This document shows, in pieces, positions 9,323 to 18,981 of a DNA stretch of 64,000 bases. The stretch comes from Aquirufa nivalisilvae (GTDB lineage: Bacteria > Bacteroidota > Bacteroidia > Cytophagales > Spirosomataceae). The stretch is taken from positions 558,001-622,000 of the forward strand of contig NZ_SEWX01000001.1 in NCBI RefSeq assembly GCF_004307455.1, given 5' to 3'. The first letter of the stretch is position 1. Each line of letters starts with the position of its first letter. Below the pieces are notes generated by a model. That model saw nothing but the letters and a program-made list of their open reading frames with translations. It did not search any database and was not told the DNA's origin. A program made the translations under genes and the position numbers.

Positions 9323-10104
9323 CGAGATTGAATGTATTTGGCCACTGTTCCCATGGGAGCTATCCAAATACCATTGGCTGGATTATTGGCATATTCCATT
9401 AGTTTTTTGAGCATACTGAGTCGGGTGGTTTGATTGCCCGACTCATTCATTTCATGACCAGCTAAAACAAGCCATTTCCCCGAATTTCGTGCTTCTTCAA
9501 TCAAAGGTAAGATTTGCTCAAAATCTTGACCATCCATTTCAATGCCCGTCAATTGGGCAAAATTATGGTAGTTAGGGTCATTTGGCGCCTCACTTTTCCA
9601 TACTCTTCCGAGTAAAAAATGCTTAGCAATCAAGGGGACATAACTTTGAGTTTGAGTGGCATTTCCTATAAAGGTTTGTCCACATGGATAGGCAAATACT
9701 TCGGCTTTCACTCCTAGGTTTTTTTCAATGGATGTGTTACAATCCAGAATATCCTTCTCCATTTTTTCCATGGTATAGTTTTCTAATGCATTACTTCTAG
9801 ACCAAGTAAAAATTCCAGTACAAGGGTGAGATGTACTATGGTTTCCTATTTCATGACCAGCGGCAACTGCTTTTTTCCAGCCAGCTAGGTTTTTTTCCAT
9901 GGCACCTGGGTTGAGGAAGAAAGTGGCTTTAACTCCATACTGGTTGAGTAGTGGAGTTCCCTGCGTGACTTGACTCCCTCGGGCGTCATCAAAGCTAAGG
10001 CTCAAGGCCATTTTTTTGCCTTGTGGCCAATTGAAATTTTGTGAAAAGGAAGGAATAGCCCCCAAGAGAGCAATTCCAAAAAGAAAGGGATGTATTTTTT
10101 TCAT
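9319..10104 (-). CDS. Exported polysaccharide deacetylase (NodB/CE4 type)
   Basis: A 261-residue protein with signal peptide MKKIHPFLFGIALLGAIPSFSQ. The NodB fold is shown by LSLSFDDARGSQ with Asp39-Asp40 (general base and metal ligand) and EIGNHSTSHP with metal ligands His89 and His93. A late LVLAGHEMNESG could supply the catalytic His. CE4 enzymes remove N- or O-acetyl groups from glycans. The gene starts one base after the end of the unknown membrane-protein gene on the same strand, so the two are probably co-transcribed. Its stop overlaps that of the convergent aldolase gene. Confidence 0.88.
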   Translation of the reverse strand: MKKIHPFLFGIALLGAIPSFSQNFNWPQGKKMALSLSFDDARGSQVTQGTPLLNQYGVKATFFLNPGAMEKNLAGWKKAVAAGHEIGNHSTSHPCTGIFTWSRSNALENYTMEKMEKDILDCNTSIEKNLGVKAEVFAYPCGQTFIGNATQTQSYVPLIAKHFLLGRVWKSEAPNDPNYHNFAQLTGIEMDGQDFEQILPLIEEARNSGKWLVLAGHEMNESGNQTTRLSMLKKLMEYANNPANGIWIAPMGTVAKYIQSR

Positions 10105-10105
10105 G

Positions 10106-11401
10106 TTATGGTTTGGGAGTTTCTAGTGGAATTACTTCTCCAAATCTTTTGTGGGAACCTTTAATTTCATCGTGTGAGCTTGCAGCTACATAGGCTAAAA
10201 CCGCGATGAAGGCCAAGACAATTCCGAAATTTTTGGCATAAGTATTCCAAGAAATCAGCTGATTTTCAAAGTCGACTTCCACCTGTGTGAGAAGGTATAA
10301 GATAATGACAAAATTTACGATGTATAAATACTGTTCAATGCGGTAGGTGCTTAAAAATGCTCCAGTGACGAGTATGCTCAATAACATATAAAGTCCAAAA
10401 TGGCCAATGAAGAATTTTTTGATATCCCCATAACCTAAGGATTTAGATTTAGCATGAACATTGAGCCAATAGATTCCTGCAAAAAGTACCAATAATAGAG
10501 AGTCCCAGCGAACAGAGAGTTCTATGGCTTGATCAGAGGCATTGAGTAAAGGTGTGATGGTTTTTTCTAAACGGTCCATGCGGAAATTTTGTTGCCACAT
10601 AGTAAAAGGAATAATCAGCACCAACATAAGTATAGGAAACCACTGTTTGGAATACTTTTCTTCCGTAGTATCTTCCCAATGCGAAGTAAAAGTTCCATAG
10701 GCCATTCCGATGCCGCCAAAGAAACCTAATGAATATTCCATGACATTCCAGAAGTTGAATTTAATTTCGGAAACATGTCCTAACACTTGGAGGAAATTTC
10801 CAAAGGCAAATCCGAAACCTCCACCTAGTCCAGCAAATAGCGCTACACGTAAAGCAGAATATTGTTTGGTACGAAACATGAACCAAGCGAGTGCCGCAGC
10901 CATGCCTAAAACTCCTGCCCAAGATTCATCCCTAGGGGGAGTCATGAGCCATTCGTATTGTTGGATGATGAAAAAGTAAAACAAAAGTGCGCCTACTACC
11001 ATTTCTACTAAGAGCTGTGGCCAAGCAACAGGACTTTTGCTAGAGTTTGACAAGCTAAGTCCAAATAAGCCTCCACCGATGAATCCATAAAGTCCACCAA
11101 TGACAAACAGAGAAATTAGGCCATAATAGACATTGACAAATTCTGTATCTCGGCCATAGCCTACGACCATACCATAGCTCATTACACCTCCGATTCCCCA
11201 GCCCATGGCTCCAGAAACGATGACTTGAAATGCTTTAGAAAACCAGTCTTGTCGATTGGCTATCAGCATGATAGCCATAGATCCTATAGCTCCTGCCCAG
11301 GCGGCACCATGCTCATGTCCAAACTGTCCACGTATAGCCCATGCCGTTCCGAATGTCATCCCTACTGTAAGTAAGGATAATACTAATTTTTTGTTGTTCA
11401 T
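10106..11401 (-). CDS. Multi-pass membrane protein of unknown function
   Basis: I do not recognise a named family. The 431 residues form about 11-12 transmembrane helices with many glycines (GIGGVMSYGMVVGYGR, GGLYGFIGGGLFGLSLS, FAGLGGGFGFAFGNFL), and a conserved-looking start, AWAIRGQFGHEHGAAWAGAIGS. Charged and aromatic residues inside the first two helices (Arg24, His29, Glu30, His31) suggest a transport or catalytic site within the membrane. It is followed one base later by an exported polysaccharide deacetylase, so a glycan-related role (for example transport or acyl transfer) is possible but unproven. An ACCTAT leader precedes the start. Confidence 0.85.
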   Translation of the reverse strand: MNNKKLVLSLLTVGMTFGTAWAIRGQFGHEHGAAWAGAIGSMAIMLIANRQDWFSKAFQVIVSGAMGWGIGGVMSYGMVVGYGRDTEFVNVYYGLISLFVIGGLYGFIGGGLFGLSLSNSSKSPVAWPQLLVEMVVGALLFYFFIIQQYEWLMTPPRDESWAGVLGMAAALAWFMFRTKQYSALRVALFAGLGGGFGFAFGNFLQVLGHVSEIKFNFWNVMEYSLGFFGGIGMAYGTFTSHWEDTTEEKYSKQWFPILMLVLIIPFTMWQQNFRMDRLEKTITPLLNASDQAIELSVRWDSLLLVLFAGIYWLNVHAKSKSLGYGDIKKFFIGHFGLYMLLSILVTGAFLSTYRIEQYLYIVNFVIILYLLTQVEVDFENQLISWNTYAKNFGIVLAFIAVLAYVAASSHDEIKGSHKRFGEVIPLETPKP

Positions 11402-11417
11402 TGTTTGATAGGTTTAG
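11402..11417 (-). promoter_or_regulatory. ACCTAT leader motif before membrane-protein gene
   Basis: Minus-strand CTAAACCTATCAAACA abuts the ATG at 11401. The same 16 bases precede the PVC cytochrome gene at 4695-4710. Confidence 0.45.
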
Positions 11418-11444
11418 ATAAAATGGTAATAACATATTGAGGTT

Positions 11445-12308
11445 TTAATTAAACTCCTTGGCATATTGAAAAGGAGTTTTACCTGTGGTTTTTTTAAAAG
11501 CTTTGTTGAAGTTGGTAAAGTTATTAAATCCAGATTCATAACATATTTGAGTCACTAGAAATTGATTTTCTTTAATCAACTTACAGGCATACTCTACTCG
11601 AATTTCATTTAGGAAGCTGGCGTAGTTTTTTCTGGTTTTGGTTTTAAAATATCGACAGAAAGACAGTGGGCTTAAATGGGCAATCCCGGCAATTTCATCG
11701 ATGCTGATTTTTCTTTTGAAATGCTTGACCGAATAATTGTAAATTAAGTTTAGGCGTTCTGTCTCTTTTTCACTGGTTGAATTCTCTAAGATACCCATGG
11801 AAAGAATTTCTCTTTCCTTACTCATAGATAGCAAATCAAGAATTTGATATAAGTGTAAAACTAAGTTTTCATTTTCATTGTCTAGGATGGAGTTCATCCG
11901 ACAAATTATTTGTTTTTTAGTTTCTCCTTGAATTCGAATTCCTTTTCTAGCTTCTTCTAGTAATTGAAGAACGAAACGATTTTCGTGTAACTTGAAAAAA
12001 GAATTTCCAAATAAATCTGGATTAAAGTGGATGACTAAAGCACTGGCTTTTAAATCCTCGTCCCCTTGAAAATACACGTTATCACTACGTAAATAGTGCG
12101 GACAATTTGATCCAATTAACAGTAAATCACCGTCTTGAAATCGTTGAATACTGTCGCCCACAAACTGGGTCCCAGTCCCTTTTTCGATTAGTAACAATTC
12201 GATTTCCGGATGGTAATGATACTTGTTAAAAAAGTAATTAACTATGTCCCTTCTAACACTAAATGAACGTAGTGGTTGGTTCGAAACTTTAAGTAAATGA
12301 GCCTTCAT
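11445..12308 (-). CDS. AraC-family transcriptional regulator with cupin sensor domain
   Basis: A 287-residue protein. The N-terminal cupin (about 15-110; YHYHPEIELLLIEKGTGTQFVGD, DGDLLLIGSNCPHYLRSD) is a typical sugar-sensing domain. The C-terminal AraC DNA-binding domain spans about 187-287 with two helix-turn-helices: ISIDEIAGIAHLSPLSFCRYF and VTQICYESGFNNFTNFNKAFK. It is transcribed divergently from susC with 166 bases between, so it is the likely local activator of the susC/susD operon. A minus-strand TAAATTTG at 12382-12375 matches the Bacteroidota -7 element about 67 bases before its start. Confidence 0.93.
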   Translation of the reverse strand: MKAHLLKVSNQPLRSFSVRRDIVNYFFNKYHYHPEIELLLIEKGTGTQFVGDSIQRFQDGDLLLIGSNCPHYLRSDNVYFQGDEDLKASALVIHFNPDLFGNSFFKLHENRFVLQLLEEARKGIRIQGETKKQIICRMNSILDNENENLVLHLYQILDLLSMSKEREILSMGILENSTSEKETERLNLIYNYSVKHFKRKISIDEIAGIAHLSPLSFCRYFKTKTRKNYASFLNEIRVEYACKLIKENQFLVTQICYESGFNNFTNFNKAFKKTTGKTPFQYAKEFN

Positions 12309-12474
12309 TGAATTATTAAAGTTGTCAATTTAGATGAAATGCAGCTATTATGCTAGAATAGTTGTGCTATTTGACAAATTTATTTAATTATTCAACCATT
12401 ATAATGCATTTTTTTGTTAAAATTTTTAACCCTGAATACTGAGTAAAGTCTTTTTCAACCAAATCTATTTAATT
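12309..12474. promoter_or_regulatory. Divergent regulatory region between araC-type gene and susC
   Basis: This 166-base AT-rich spacer holds a perfect -7 element for the regulator (minus TAAATTTG, 12382-12375). It also holds two short dyads: ATTTG-A-CAAAT at 12369-12379 and GTTAAAA-T-TTTTAAC at 12416-12430. The second dyad lies about 45 bases before the susC ATG. Either could be an operator for the AraC-type protein; this is inference. Confidence 0.4.
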
Positions 12475-15400
12475 ATGAGATTAAATTTTACAGTAAAAAT
12501 GTTTCGGCATTTTCTCTTTGTAGCGGTCATGATAGCTGGGTGCTATTCAGCTGCTTTCGCTCAGTCCCGACTGATCACTGGAAAGGTGACTTCCAGTCAG
12601 GATGGTACGGAACTTCCAGGAGTGAATATTTCACTCAAAGGAACCACTAAAGGAACAACCACTAATTCATCTGGAGCTTATTCCATTGAAGTTAGCGGAC
12701 AGAATCCTGTTTTAGTATTTTCGTTTGTTGGTTTTGATGCGCAAGATATTCGTATCGGAAGTCGTAGTGTAGTAGATGTTTCTTTATCATCTAGTACTGC
12801 TTTATTAAATGAGGTAGTAGTTACTGCCTTGGGTATCAAACGTGAAGAGAAATCACTTGGATACTCTGTGGGTAAAGTAGCAGGTAAAGATTTAAGTCGC
12901 GTTGTGAATGAAAACGTATTGAACTCATTATCTGGTAAAGTAGCTGGTGTGAGTATCAATGCTACTGGTGGTACTGGTTCATCTGTCAGTATGATCATTC
13001 GTGGAGCTAAGTCATTGAGTAATGACAACCAGCCCTTGTTTGTGATTGACGGTGTACCTGTAATTAACTCCTTGAATAACGTAGGTCAAATCGGTAATGA
13101 TAACCGTGTGGATTATGGAAATGCAATCTCTGACTTAAATCCAGAGAACGTAGAAAGCGTATCGGTATTGAAAGGACCAAGTGCTGCGGCTCTTTATGGT
13201 TCACGTGCTGGTAACGGTGTTGTATTAATCACGACTAAAAATGGTTCAAAGGCGAAGAAAATGACGGTAAACATTACTTCGAACACCGTATTTGATAATC
13301 CTTATAAGTTTTTGAAAATGCACTCGAAGTTTGCAACAGGTGTACTTCCATTTACTCCAGACAATAACCCGTATCCAGGTGGAATTTTAAGTATTGAAGA
13401 AGGATCATCAGGAGGAATTGGACCAGAGTTGGATAAAGGTTACAAAGCGATTCAATGGAATAGCCCTAAAGGCGCAGATGGAAAACAAATTCCTACCGAG
13501 TTGAAATCGTACGCAGACAATGTGAAAAACTTTGTTCAAACAGGTATCACCACAACTAACGGTGTTTCTGTTACTAATGGAAATGATGTAGCTAATTATC
13601 GTTTGACTTATTCAAATATGACTAGCCGTGGAATTATTCCTGGTTCAGATTTATTCAAGAACTCATTATCAGCAGCTTCTTCTTTCAAATTGTCGAACAA
13701 ATTGAAATTGAGCGCTAACATTGACTTGAGTAGAAATAACTCAAACAATCGTCCTGCAAGTGAAAGAGGATCTAACCCATTACAGTGGGCTTATGCGGTT
13801 TCTCCACACATCAACATCATGGACTTGAAAGATTACTGGGTTCCAGGTCAAGAAGGTTTGCAACAGAAGTCACAATCTATCGGAAACTTTAATAACCCAT
13901 GGTTCTTAGCTTATGAAGTGAAAAACGGATTTGAGCGTAATCGTGCATTTGGTAACTTGAAAATGGATTATCAAATTACTCCAGAGTTAAGCTTAATGGC
14001 TCGTTATGCTTTGGATACGTATGGTGAAACTCGCGAGACTAAAATTGCGAAGTCTTATACAGGGGAGAAAAATGGTGCTTACGGTATCGTTAACTTAGAT
14101 CGCTATGAGCGTAATGTGGATTTCTTAGCTACTTGGACTAAACCAGTAGAAGATTTCCATTTATCATTCTCAGTTGGTGGTAATGCAAGAAGTTCTAAAA
14201 CTTCTGATGTAAGTACTTCTTCTAAAGGAGGAACTGGTTTGATTATCCCAGGTTTGTATACTTTACAAAACATTGCTAACACAAATATTAACTATACCAG
14301 CTTCCAAACGAAGAAAGTAGTTTATAGTGCTTACGGAATGGCCAACTTATCATACAAGGATATGGTATATTTGGATTTAACAGCTCGTAACGACTGGTCA
14401 AGTACTTTGCCAGTTGAAAATAGATCATACTTCTATCCATCGGCTTCTTTAAGTGTCTTGTTGAATGAAGCATTTGCGATTCCAAATGATAAAATTGATT
14501 TATTAAAAGTACGTGCAGGTGTAGCTCAAGTAGGTAATGATACCAATCCTTACACTTTGATCAATACCTTGCAAAATCCTGAAGCTTGGGGTTCATTAAC
14601 TCGTTTAGCAAAATCTGGAACTATTTTATTGCCAGATTTGAAGCCTGAAATTTCTACTTCTTATGATTTAGGTGCTGATTTGACGATGTATAAAAACCGT
14701 TTAAGATTCTCAGGTACGTATTATACAGTAGAAAATCGTAACCAAATCATTCCTACTACGCTTCCAGGTTCTACAGGTTTTACATCTAAGAACATTAACG
14801 CTGGTTTGTTAGTATCTAAAGGTATTGAATTAACTGCTGGAGGTACACCGATCGATAAGAATGGTTGGAGATTGGATTTGACGGCTAACTTCTACAAGAA
14901 CGAAACAACGATCAAAGAACTTTCTGATGGATTGAGCTTCTATACTCTTTGGACAGATGCTAAAGGTGGAGCATGGACATACGTAGGAGATAAAATCGGT
15001 GATATCTACGATGCTGAAATTGTAACAGTAAAAGACAAGTCATCGAAATATTATGGATATCCAATATTGGATACTGATGGTTCTTGGCAATCTGTCAATG
15101 CGAGCAATACACGTACTAAGATTGGTAACTTCAACCCAGATTTCATTTTAGGCTTACAAACTTCTTTATCATATAAGAACTTTAGCTTAAATATGACATT
15201 TGACTGGAGAAACGGTGGAGATTTTGTTTCTCAAACTTATCGTTACAGCGAGTCTGACTTGAAATCTCAACGTTTCTTAGACAACTTGATTAATCCTAAT
15301 GGTTTGACAGGTGATGCTTTGCGTAATTATTTAGTTGCTAATGAAGATAAGTTCATCCGTATTAATAAAAACGGTTATTTCCCTATCGTAGGTGGACCTA

Positions 15401-15870
15401 CTGCTGAGTACGGTGGATATCCTTTTGAATATGGTGGAAAAACATATCCTAACGGTGTATTTAACCCAGGTGTAATTGCTAAATATGATGCACAAGGAAA
15501 TATCACAGGATATGAGGAAAACTTAGGTGGTCCTAATACACGTATCTTACCATATGGTGATAACTACCCTTGGAGCTTTACTCGTGCAGCTACATTCGAT
15601 GCTTCTTTCGTGAAGTTGAGAGAGATCTCTTTAGGATATGAGCTACCAAGTAATTTTGTTAAGAGCTTAGGTTTGCAAAGTGCTAACTTCTCTGTTTACA
15701 GTCGTAACATCATTTTATGGACGGCTTCTAAAATTGGAATCGACCCTGAAACAGCTTTCCAACCACAGTCTGGAGCTCAAGCAGGAACCCAATTCAAGCA
15801 AGGAATTGAGCGCTATAATGTTACCCCTTGGGTTATCCCAGTTGGATTTAAACTTGGTTTGACATTTTAA
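12475..15870 (+). CDS. susC: SusC/RagA-family TonB-linked outer-membrane transporter
   Basis: An 1131-residue protein. Signal peptide to about residue 30 (SAAFAQ), then a carboxypeptidase-regulatory-like domain (ITGKVTSSQDGTELPGVNI, about 34-110), a TonB-box-like EVVVTALG near 113, and a plug domain with the SusC signature LFVIDGVPVI and SVLKGPSAAALYGSRAGNGV around 183-257. The rest is the 22-strand beta-barrel, ending in Phe (GFKLGLTF) as outer-membrane barrels do. It imports oligosaccharides together with the SusD lipoprotein encoded 26 bases downstream. The local AraC regulator is divergent. An alternative start exists at the Met in VKMFRH, position 12499. Substrate not readable from sequence. 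Confidence 0.95.
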   Translation: MRLNFTVKMFRHFLFVAVMIAGCYSAAFAQSRLITGKVTSSQDGTELPGVNISLKGTTKGTTTNSSGAYSIEVSGQNPVLVFSFVGFDAQDIRIGSRSVVDVSLSSSTALLNEVVVTALGIKREEKSLGYSVGKVAGKDLSRVVNENVLNSLSGKVAGVSINATGGTGSSVSMIIRGAKSLSNDNQPLFVIDGVPVINSLNNVGQIGNDNRVDYGNAISDLNPENVESVSVLKGPSAAALYGSRAGNGVVLITTKNGSKAKKMTVNITSNTVFDNPYKFLKMHSKFATGVLPFTPDNNPYPGGILSIEEGSSGGIGPELDKGYKAIQWNSPKGADGKQIPTELKSYADNVKNFVQTGITTTNGVSVTNGNDVANYRLTYSNMTSRGIIPGSDLFKNSLSAASSFKLSNKLKLSANIDLSRNNSNNRPASERGSNPLQWAYAVSPHINIMDLKDYWVPGQEGLQQKSQSIGNFNNPWFLAYEVKNGFERNRAFGNLKMDYQITPELSLMARYALDTYGETRETKIAKSYTGEKNGAYGIVNLDRYERNVDFLATWTKPVEDFHLSFSVGGNARSSKTSDVSTSSKGGTGLIIPGLYTLQNIANTNINYTSFQTKKVVYSAYGMANLSYKDMVYLDLTARNDWSSTLPVENRSYFYPSASLSVLLNEAFAIPNDKIDLLKVRAGVAQVGNDTNPYTLINTLQNPEAWGSLTRLAKSGTILLPDLKPEISTSYDLGADLTMYKNRLRFSGTYYTVENRNQIIPTTLPGSTGFTSKNINAGLLVSKGIELTAGGTPIDKNGWRLDLTANFYKNETTIKELSDGLSFYTLWTDAKGGAWTYVGDKIGDIYDAEIVTVKDKSSKYYGYPILDTDGSWQSVNASNTRTKIGNFNPDFILGLQTSLSYKNFSLNMTFDWRNGGDFVSQTYRYSESDLKSQRFLDNLINPNGLTGDALRNYLVANEDKFIRINKNGYFPIVGGPTAEYGGYPFEYGGKTYPNGVFNPGVIAKYDAQGNITGYEENLGGPNTRILPYGDNYPWSFTRAATFDASFVKLREISLGYELPSNFVKSLGLQSANFSVYSRNIILWTASKIGIDPETAFQPQSGAQAGTQFKQGIERYNVTPWVIPVGFKLGLTF

Positions 15871-15896
15871 TCAAAGCACCTTAAAACATTAAAATC

Positions 15897-17537
15897 ATGA
15901 AAATAAGATTAATAAAAGCTGTCGCCTTCACCCTATTAACTGGAGTATTTTTCTCTTGTGAAGACTTGACAAAAGTGAATATAAATCCAAACGGAGTTCA
16001 GCCAGAGGTTGTAAATCCGAACTTGGTTATGCCTACCGTTTTAACGGAAATGTCTAAGACTTATGTAAACCTTGGATATCAAGATATTGCGGGTGTGGTT
16101 CAACATACACAAAAGGATGCTTGGTCATCTGGACATAATGATTACGATTGGGGTGGAAACCAAAGTTGGAATGATTATTATGCGATTTTACGTAACAACG
16201 ATTTACTTTATAGTCGTGCAGTTTCTTTAAACTGGGAATTCCAACAAGGAGTTGCTTTAGTAAATAAAGCCTTTATGTTTGGTTTGATTACTGACCTTTG
16301 GGGTGATGCTCCATATACAAATGCTTTGAAAGGAGAAGTAGGTGGAACTGATAATATCTTACCAGCTTATGATTCTCAAGAGGTTATTTATACGGGAATC
16401 TTAGCCGATTTAGAGAAGGCTAATACCTTGTTATCTAAGCAAAAAAGCGAGTACTCAAACATCGTTGATAACGTGGATGTGATTTATTCTGGAGATCCTA
16501 CTAAATGGCGTAAATTGGCTAACTCATTAGCTTTACGTTATTACATGCGTATTTCTGCTAAGAAACCGGATGTCGCTAAAGCAGGAATTGAGAAAATTGC
16601 TAAAAACCCAGCGAACTATCCAGTGATTTTGGCAAACTCTGATGATGCTACTATGGGATTCCCTGGTACTTCTGATGGTACTTCTTGGCCAGCTAACGCA
16701 GTATATGATGTGAGTGGTAGTAACTACCGTCGTATCAAAATGGCAAATACATTTGTTAAATATCTACAAGGAGTTAAAGATCCTCGTTTAGGAGTTTGGG
16801 CAGCTAAAGTGGAAATTCCATTAGTGTTAGATGCTTCTCTTCCAGCTAAAACGGATAAAATTGTTGATGGTAAGCGTTATTTGTCTCCAGATGTAGTGGG
16901 TAGTTCTAAAATTGATACTGACCCAGATTACGTAGGATTGCCTACTTCTTTCTCTCAGCTACCATCTGCGTACAACTTGAACCCAACACCAGGTCAAACT
17001 TCGTTTAACCCGCACGTTTCATTCTTAGCGCCTATGTATAAGAATGCTTCTGGGCCATTGTTGAAAGCTCGTTTGGTATCTGCGGCTGAAGTTAACTTCA
17101 TCTTAGCGGAGGCTGCTTTAAAAGGATATGCAGTTGGTGATGCAAAGACATTCTATGAAAATGGAGTTAAAGCATCTTTATCTACTTGGGGAGTTGGTTC
17201 TAATTCAACAGCTTATCTAGCTAATGCTGGTGTTGCTTTTGATGGATCAGTGAAACAAGTGATTGAGCAAAAATGGATTGCTAGCTGGACTGCAGCTACG
17301 GAGGCATGGTTCGACTTCCGTCGTACAGGTTTCCCAGAGTTAAAAGCTGGTCCGGTAGCGAAACGTCAAGCTATTCCTGTTCGTTTCTATTACATGCAGG
17401 ATGAATTGCGTATTAATTCTAAGAATACAGCTGCTGCTTTAGATAAATTAGAAGTAACTAATTTCTCACAAGCGGATGGCAAAAATAGTGCTTGGTCTAA
17501 GCCTTGGATTATCCAAGGAACTGGTAAGCCATATTAA
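15897..17537 (+). CDS. susD: SusD/RagB-family glycan-binding lipoprotein
   Basis: A 546-residue surface lipoprotein with the lipobox GVFFSCED (Cys at about residue 21). The sequence fits the SusD-like 2 family: NINPNGVQPEVVNPNLVMP near the N-terminus, AFMFGLITDLWGDAPYTNAL around 124-143, KLANSLALRYYMRISAK around 203-219, and the C-terminal WFDFRRTGFPEL. It forms the lid of the SusC transporter encoded immediately upstream and captures the polysaccharide. It is followed by a strong hairpin at 17545-17569 that may set its transcript level apart from the enzymes behind it. Confidence 0.95.
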   Translation: MKIRLIKAVAFTLLTGVFFSCEDLTKVNINPNGVQPEVVNPNLVMPTVLTEMSKTYVNLGYQDIAGVVQHTQKDAWSSGHNDYDWGGNQSWNDYYAILRNNDLLYSRAVSLNWEFQQGVALVNKAFMFGLITDLWGDAPYTNALKGEVGGTDNILPAYDSQEVIYTGILADLEKANTLLSKQKSEYSNIVDNVDVIYSGDPTKWRKLANSLALRYYMRISAKKPDVAKAGIEKIAKNPANYPVILANSDDATMGFPGTSDGTSWPANAVYDVSGSNYRRIKMANTFVKYLQGVKDPRLGVWAAKVEIPLVLDASLPAKTDKIVDGKRYLSPDVVGSSKIDTDPDYVGLPTSFSQLPSAYNLNPTPGQTSFNPHVSFLAPMYKNASGPLLKARLVSAAEVNFILAEAALKGYAVGDAKTFYENGVKASLSTWGVGSNSTAYLANAGVAFDGSVKQVIEQKWIASWTAATEAWFDFRRTGFPELKAGPVAKRQAIPVRFYYMQDELRINSKNTAAALDKLEVTNFSQADGKNSAWSKPWIIQGTGKPY

Positions 17538-17544
17538 GATTTTT

Positions 17545-17569
17545 AAGGGGTCTCCTTCGGGAGGCCCTT
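17545..17569 (+). terminator. Hairpin with UUCG tetraloop after susD
   Basis: Left arm AAGGGGTCTCC, loop TTCG, right arm GGAGGCCCTT, with one small internal bulge. A C(UUCG)G tetraloop is exceptionally stable. No T-run follows, so this may be a partial terminator or a 3'-end stabiliser that keeps susC/susD mRNA more abundant than the downstream genes. Confidence 0.6.
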
Positions 17570-17602
17570 CAAAAAGCTAGATTTTCTAATCCTGTTTAAC
17601 CA

Positions 17603-18901
17603 ATGAAATTAAATACACCTCTAAACCTTTTCATACTTTTATTCTTGTGTTTGTTTACTCAAGCGACTGCTCAAACCCTCCGGGTAGGGGCAGCCGTGCG
17701 AGTAATTACACCAGATCCTTTACTACCAGTTTCGGGAGGTATTGGTACACCCAAACCAAGTGTTGAAAAAAAGGGGGATTTGTATGCCCGAGCTATGGTT
17801 TTTGAACAGGGGAATACCCGTTTTGCCATTGTTAACGTAGATAACTTAGGTTGGTCATCCATCCTTGGAAACAAATCCAGAGCACTGATAAAAGGAATTG
17901 CACCTGAGAACATTTTAATTGGAGCTACGCATACACACTCCGCTCCTGATGCTTATGGATTTCCAGATGCCACAGGGAAAAATTATGCCGATTTAAAATA
18001 CCTAGATCGTTGTGTTCAGCAAATTGCTGATGCTGTCAACGAAGCCATTACGAAATTAGAACCAGCAGCTTTGAAAGTAAATGTGGAAGAAGCTAAAGGT
18101 AAAATTGCTTATAATTATTATGCTCCAGCTTTATATGACCCACGCTGTGGAGTTATACAAGCTATTGCCACCAAGGGTGCCCGTCAAGGGAAGGCCATTG
18201 CTACTTTAGTTAATTATGCCATTCATCCGGAAGTCATTGGTAGCGGTAGAGGAATATTAAGTCCAGATTTATGTGGACCTCTGTACGATAGAATCGAAGC
18301 TCAAGCAGGTGGTGTGGCTCTATTTATGAATGGAGCACAAGGTGGAATGGTCACTGCCGATACCCGTTTGGAATACGGAAAAGAAGGTCAAAGTAATCAA
18401 AAAGAAGCCAATACTTGGGAAGAATGCATCCGAATTGGAGAGCTTTTAGCGGATGAAGCTTTACGAATTATTAACAAAGCTCCTGTTTTAGATTCTCCAT
18501 CTATATATTGTACGTCCAAAATGATTGATTTACCTGTGGATTCAGAAATCATGCGTTATATTTTGACTCATTCTCCTTTGAAATATGAATACACAAAACC
18601 GAATACGGTCAGTACTCAATTAAATCTGTTGAACATTGGACCAGCGCAAATTTTAACGGTACCAGGTGAAGCATTACCCAATGTAGGATATTATGTCAAA
18701 CGTCACATGGCAACCAAATTGCCCTTTTTGTTTGGCCTAACCAATGATGCCTTTGGTTATATGTTAGCTAAAGTGGATTTTAATAGCTTTAAACGCTATG
18801 ATTATGTTACAAGAACTAGTTTAGGAGAAATGACGGCAGAGATTTACATGGATCAAGCATTGCAATTGATTCAAGCCAGTCCCAAACCAGTAACGAAATA
18901 A
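17603..18901 (+). CDS. Exported neutral/alkaline ceramidase-family protein
   Basis: A 432-residue protein with signal peptide to about residue 24. It matches the N-terminal domain of neutral/alkaline non-lysosomal ceramidase: RVGAAVRVITPDPLLPVSGG at the start of the mature protein, the zinc-site string GATHTHSAPDAYG (His110, His112), and NYAIHPEVIG (His208). It lacks the C-terminal Ig-like domain of true ceramidases (families are usually 650 residues or more). Many such short bacterial homologues sit in glycan loci, where the bond cut is unknown. It lies in the susCD operon region between susD and a YdjC-like deacetylase. A ceramide or N-acyl substrate is only a family-based guess. Confidence 0.85.
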   Translation: MKLNTPLNLFILLFLCLFTQATAQTLRVGAAVRVITPDPLLPVSGGIGTPKPSVEKKGDLYARAMVFEQGNTRFAIVNVDNLGWSSILGNKSRALIKGIAPENILIGATHTHSAPDAYGFPDATGKNYADLKYLDRCVQQIADAVNEAITKLEPAALKVNVEEAKGKIAYNYYAPALYDPRCGVIQAIATKGARQGKAIATLVNYAIHPEVIGSGRGILSPDLCGPLYDRIEAQAGGVALFMNGAQGGMVTADTRLEYGKEGQSNQKEANTWEECIRIGELLADEALRIINKAPVLDSPSIYCTSKMIDLPVDSEIMRYILTHSPLKYEYTKPNTVSTQLNLLNIGPAQILTVPGEALPNVGYYVKRHMATKLPFLFGLTNDAFGYMLAKVDFNSFKRYDYVTRTSLGEMTAEIYMDQALQLIQASPKPVTK

Positions 18902-18935
18902 TCTATTATTCCAGAATTGATTTAAATTGCTGACC

Positions 18936-18943
18936 TAATTTTG
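18936..18943 (+). promoter_or_regulatory. TAnnTTTG promoter (-7 element) for the YdjC-like gene
   Basis: TAATTTTG matches the Bacteroidota -7 consensus TAnnTTTG exactly. A TTG at 18917-18919, 16 bases upstream, may serve as the -33 element. Transcription would begin near 18950, giving a leader of about 30 bases to the ATG at 18982. Confidence 0.5.
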
Positions 18944-18981
18944 GGATCAACCATCAACCTTACAACCTTGTGTTTTGTAAT

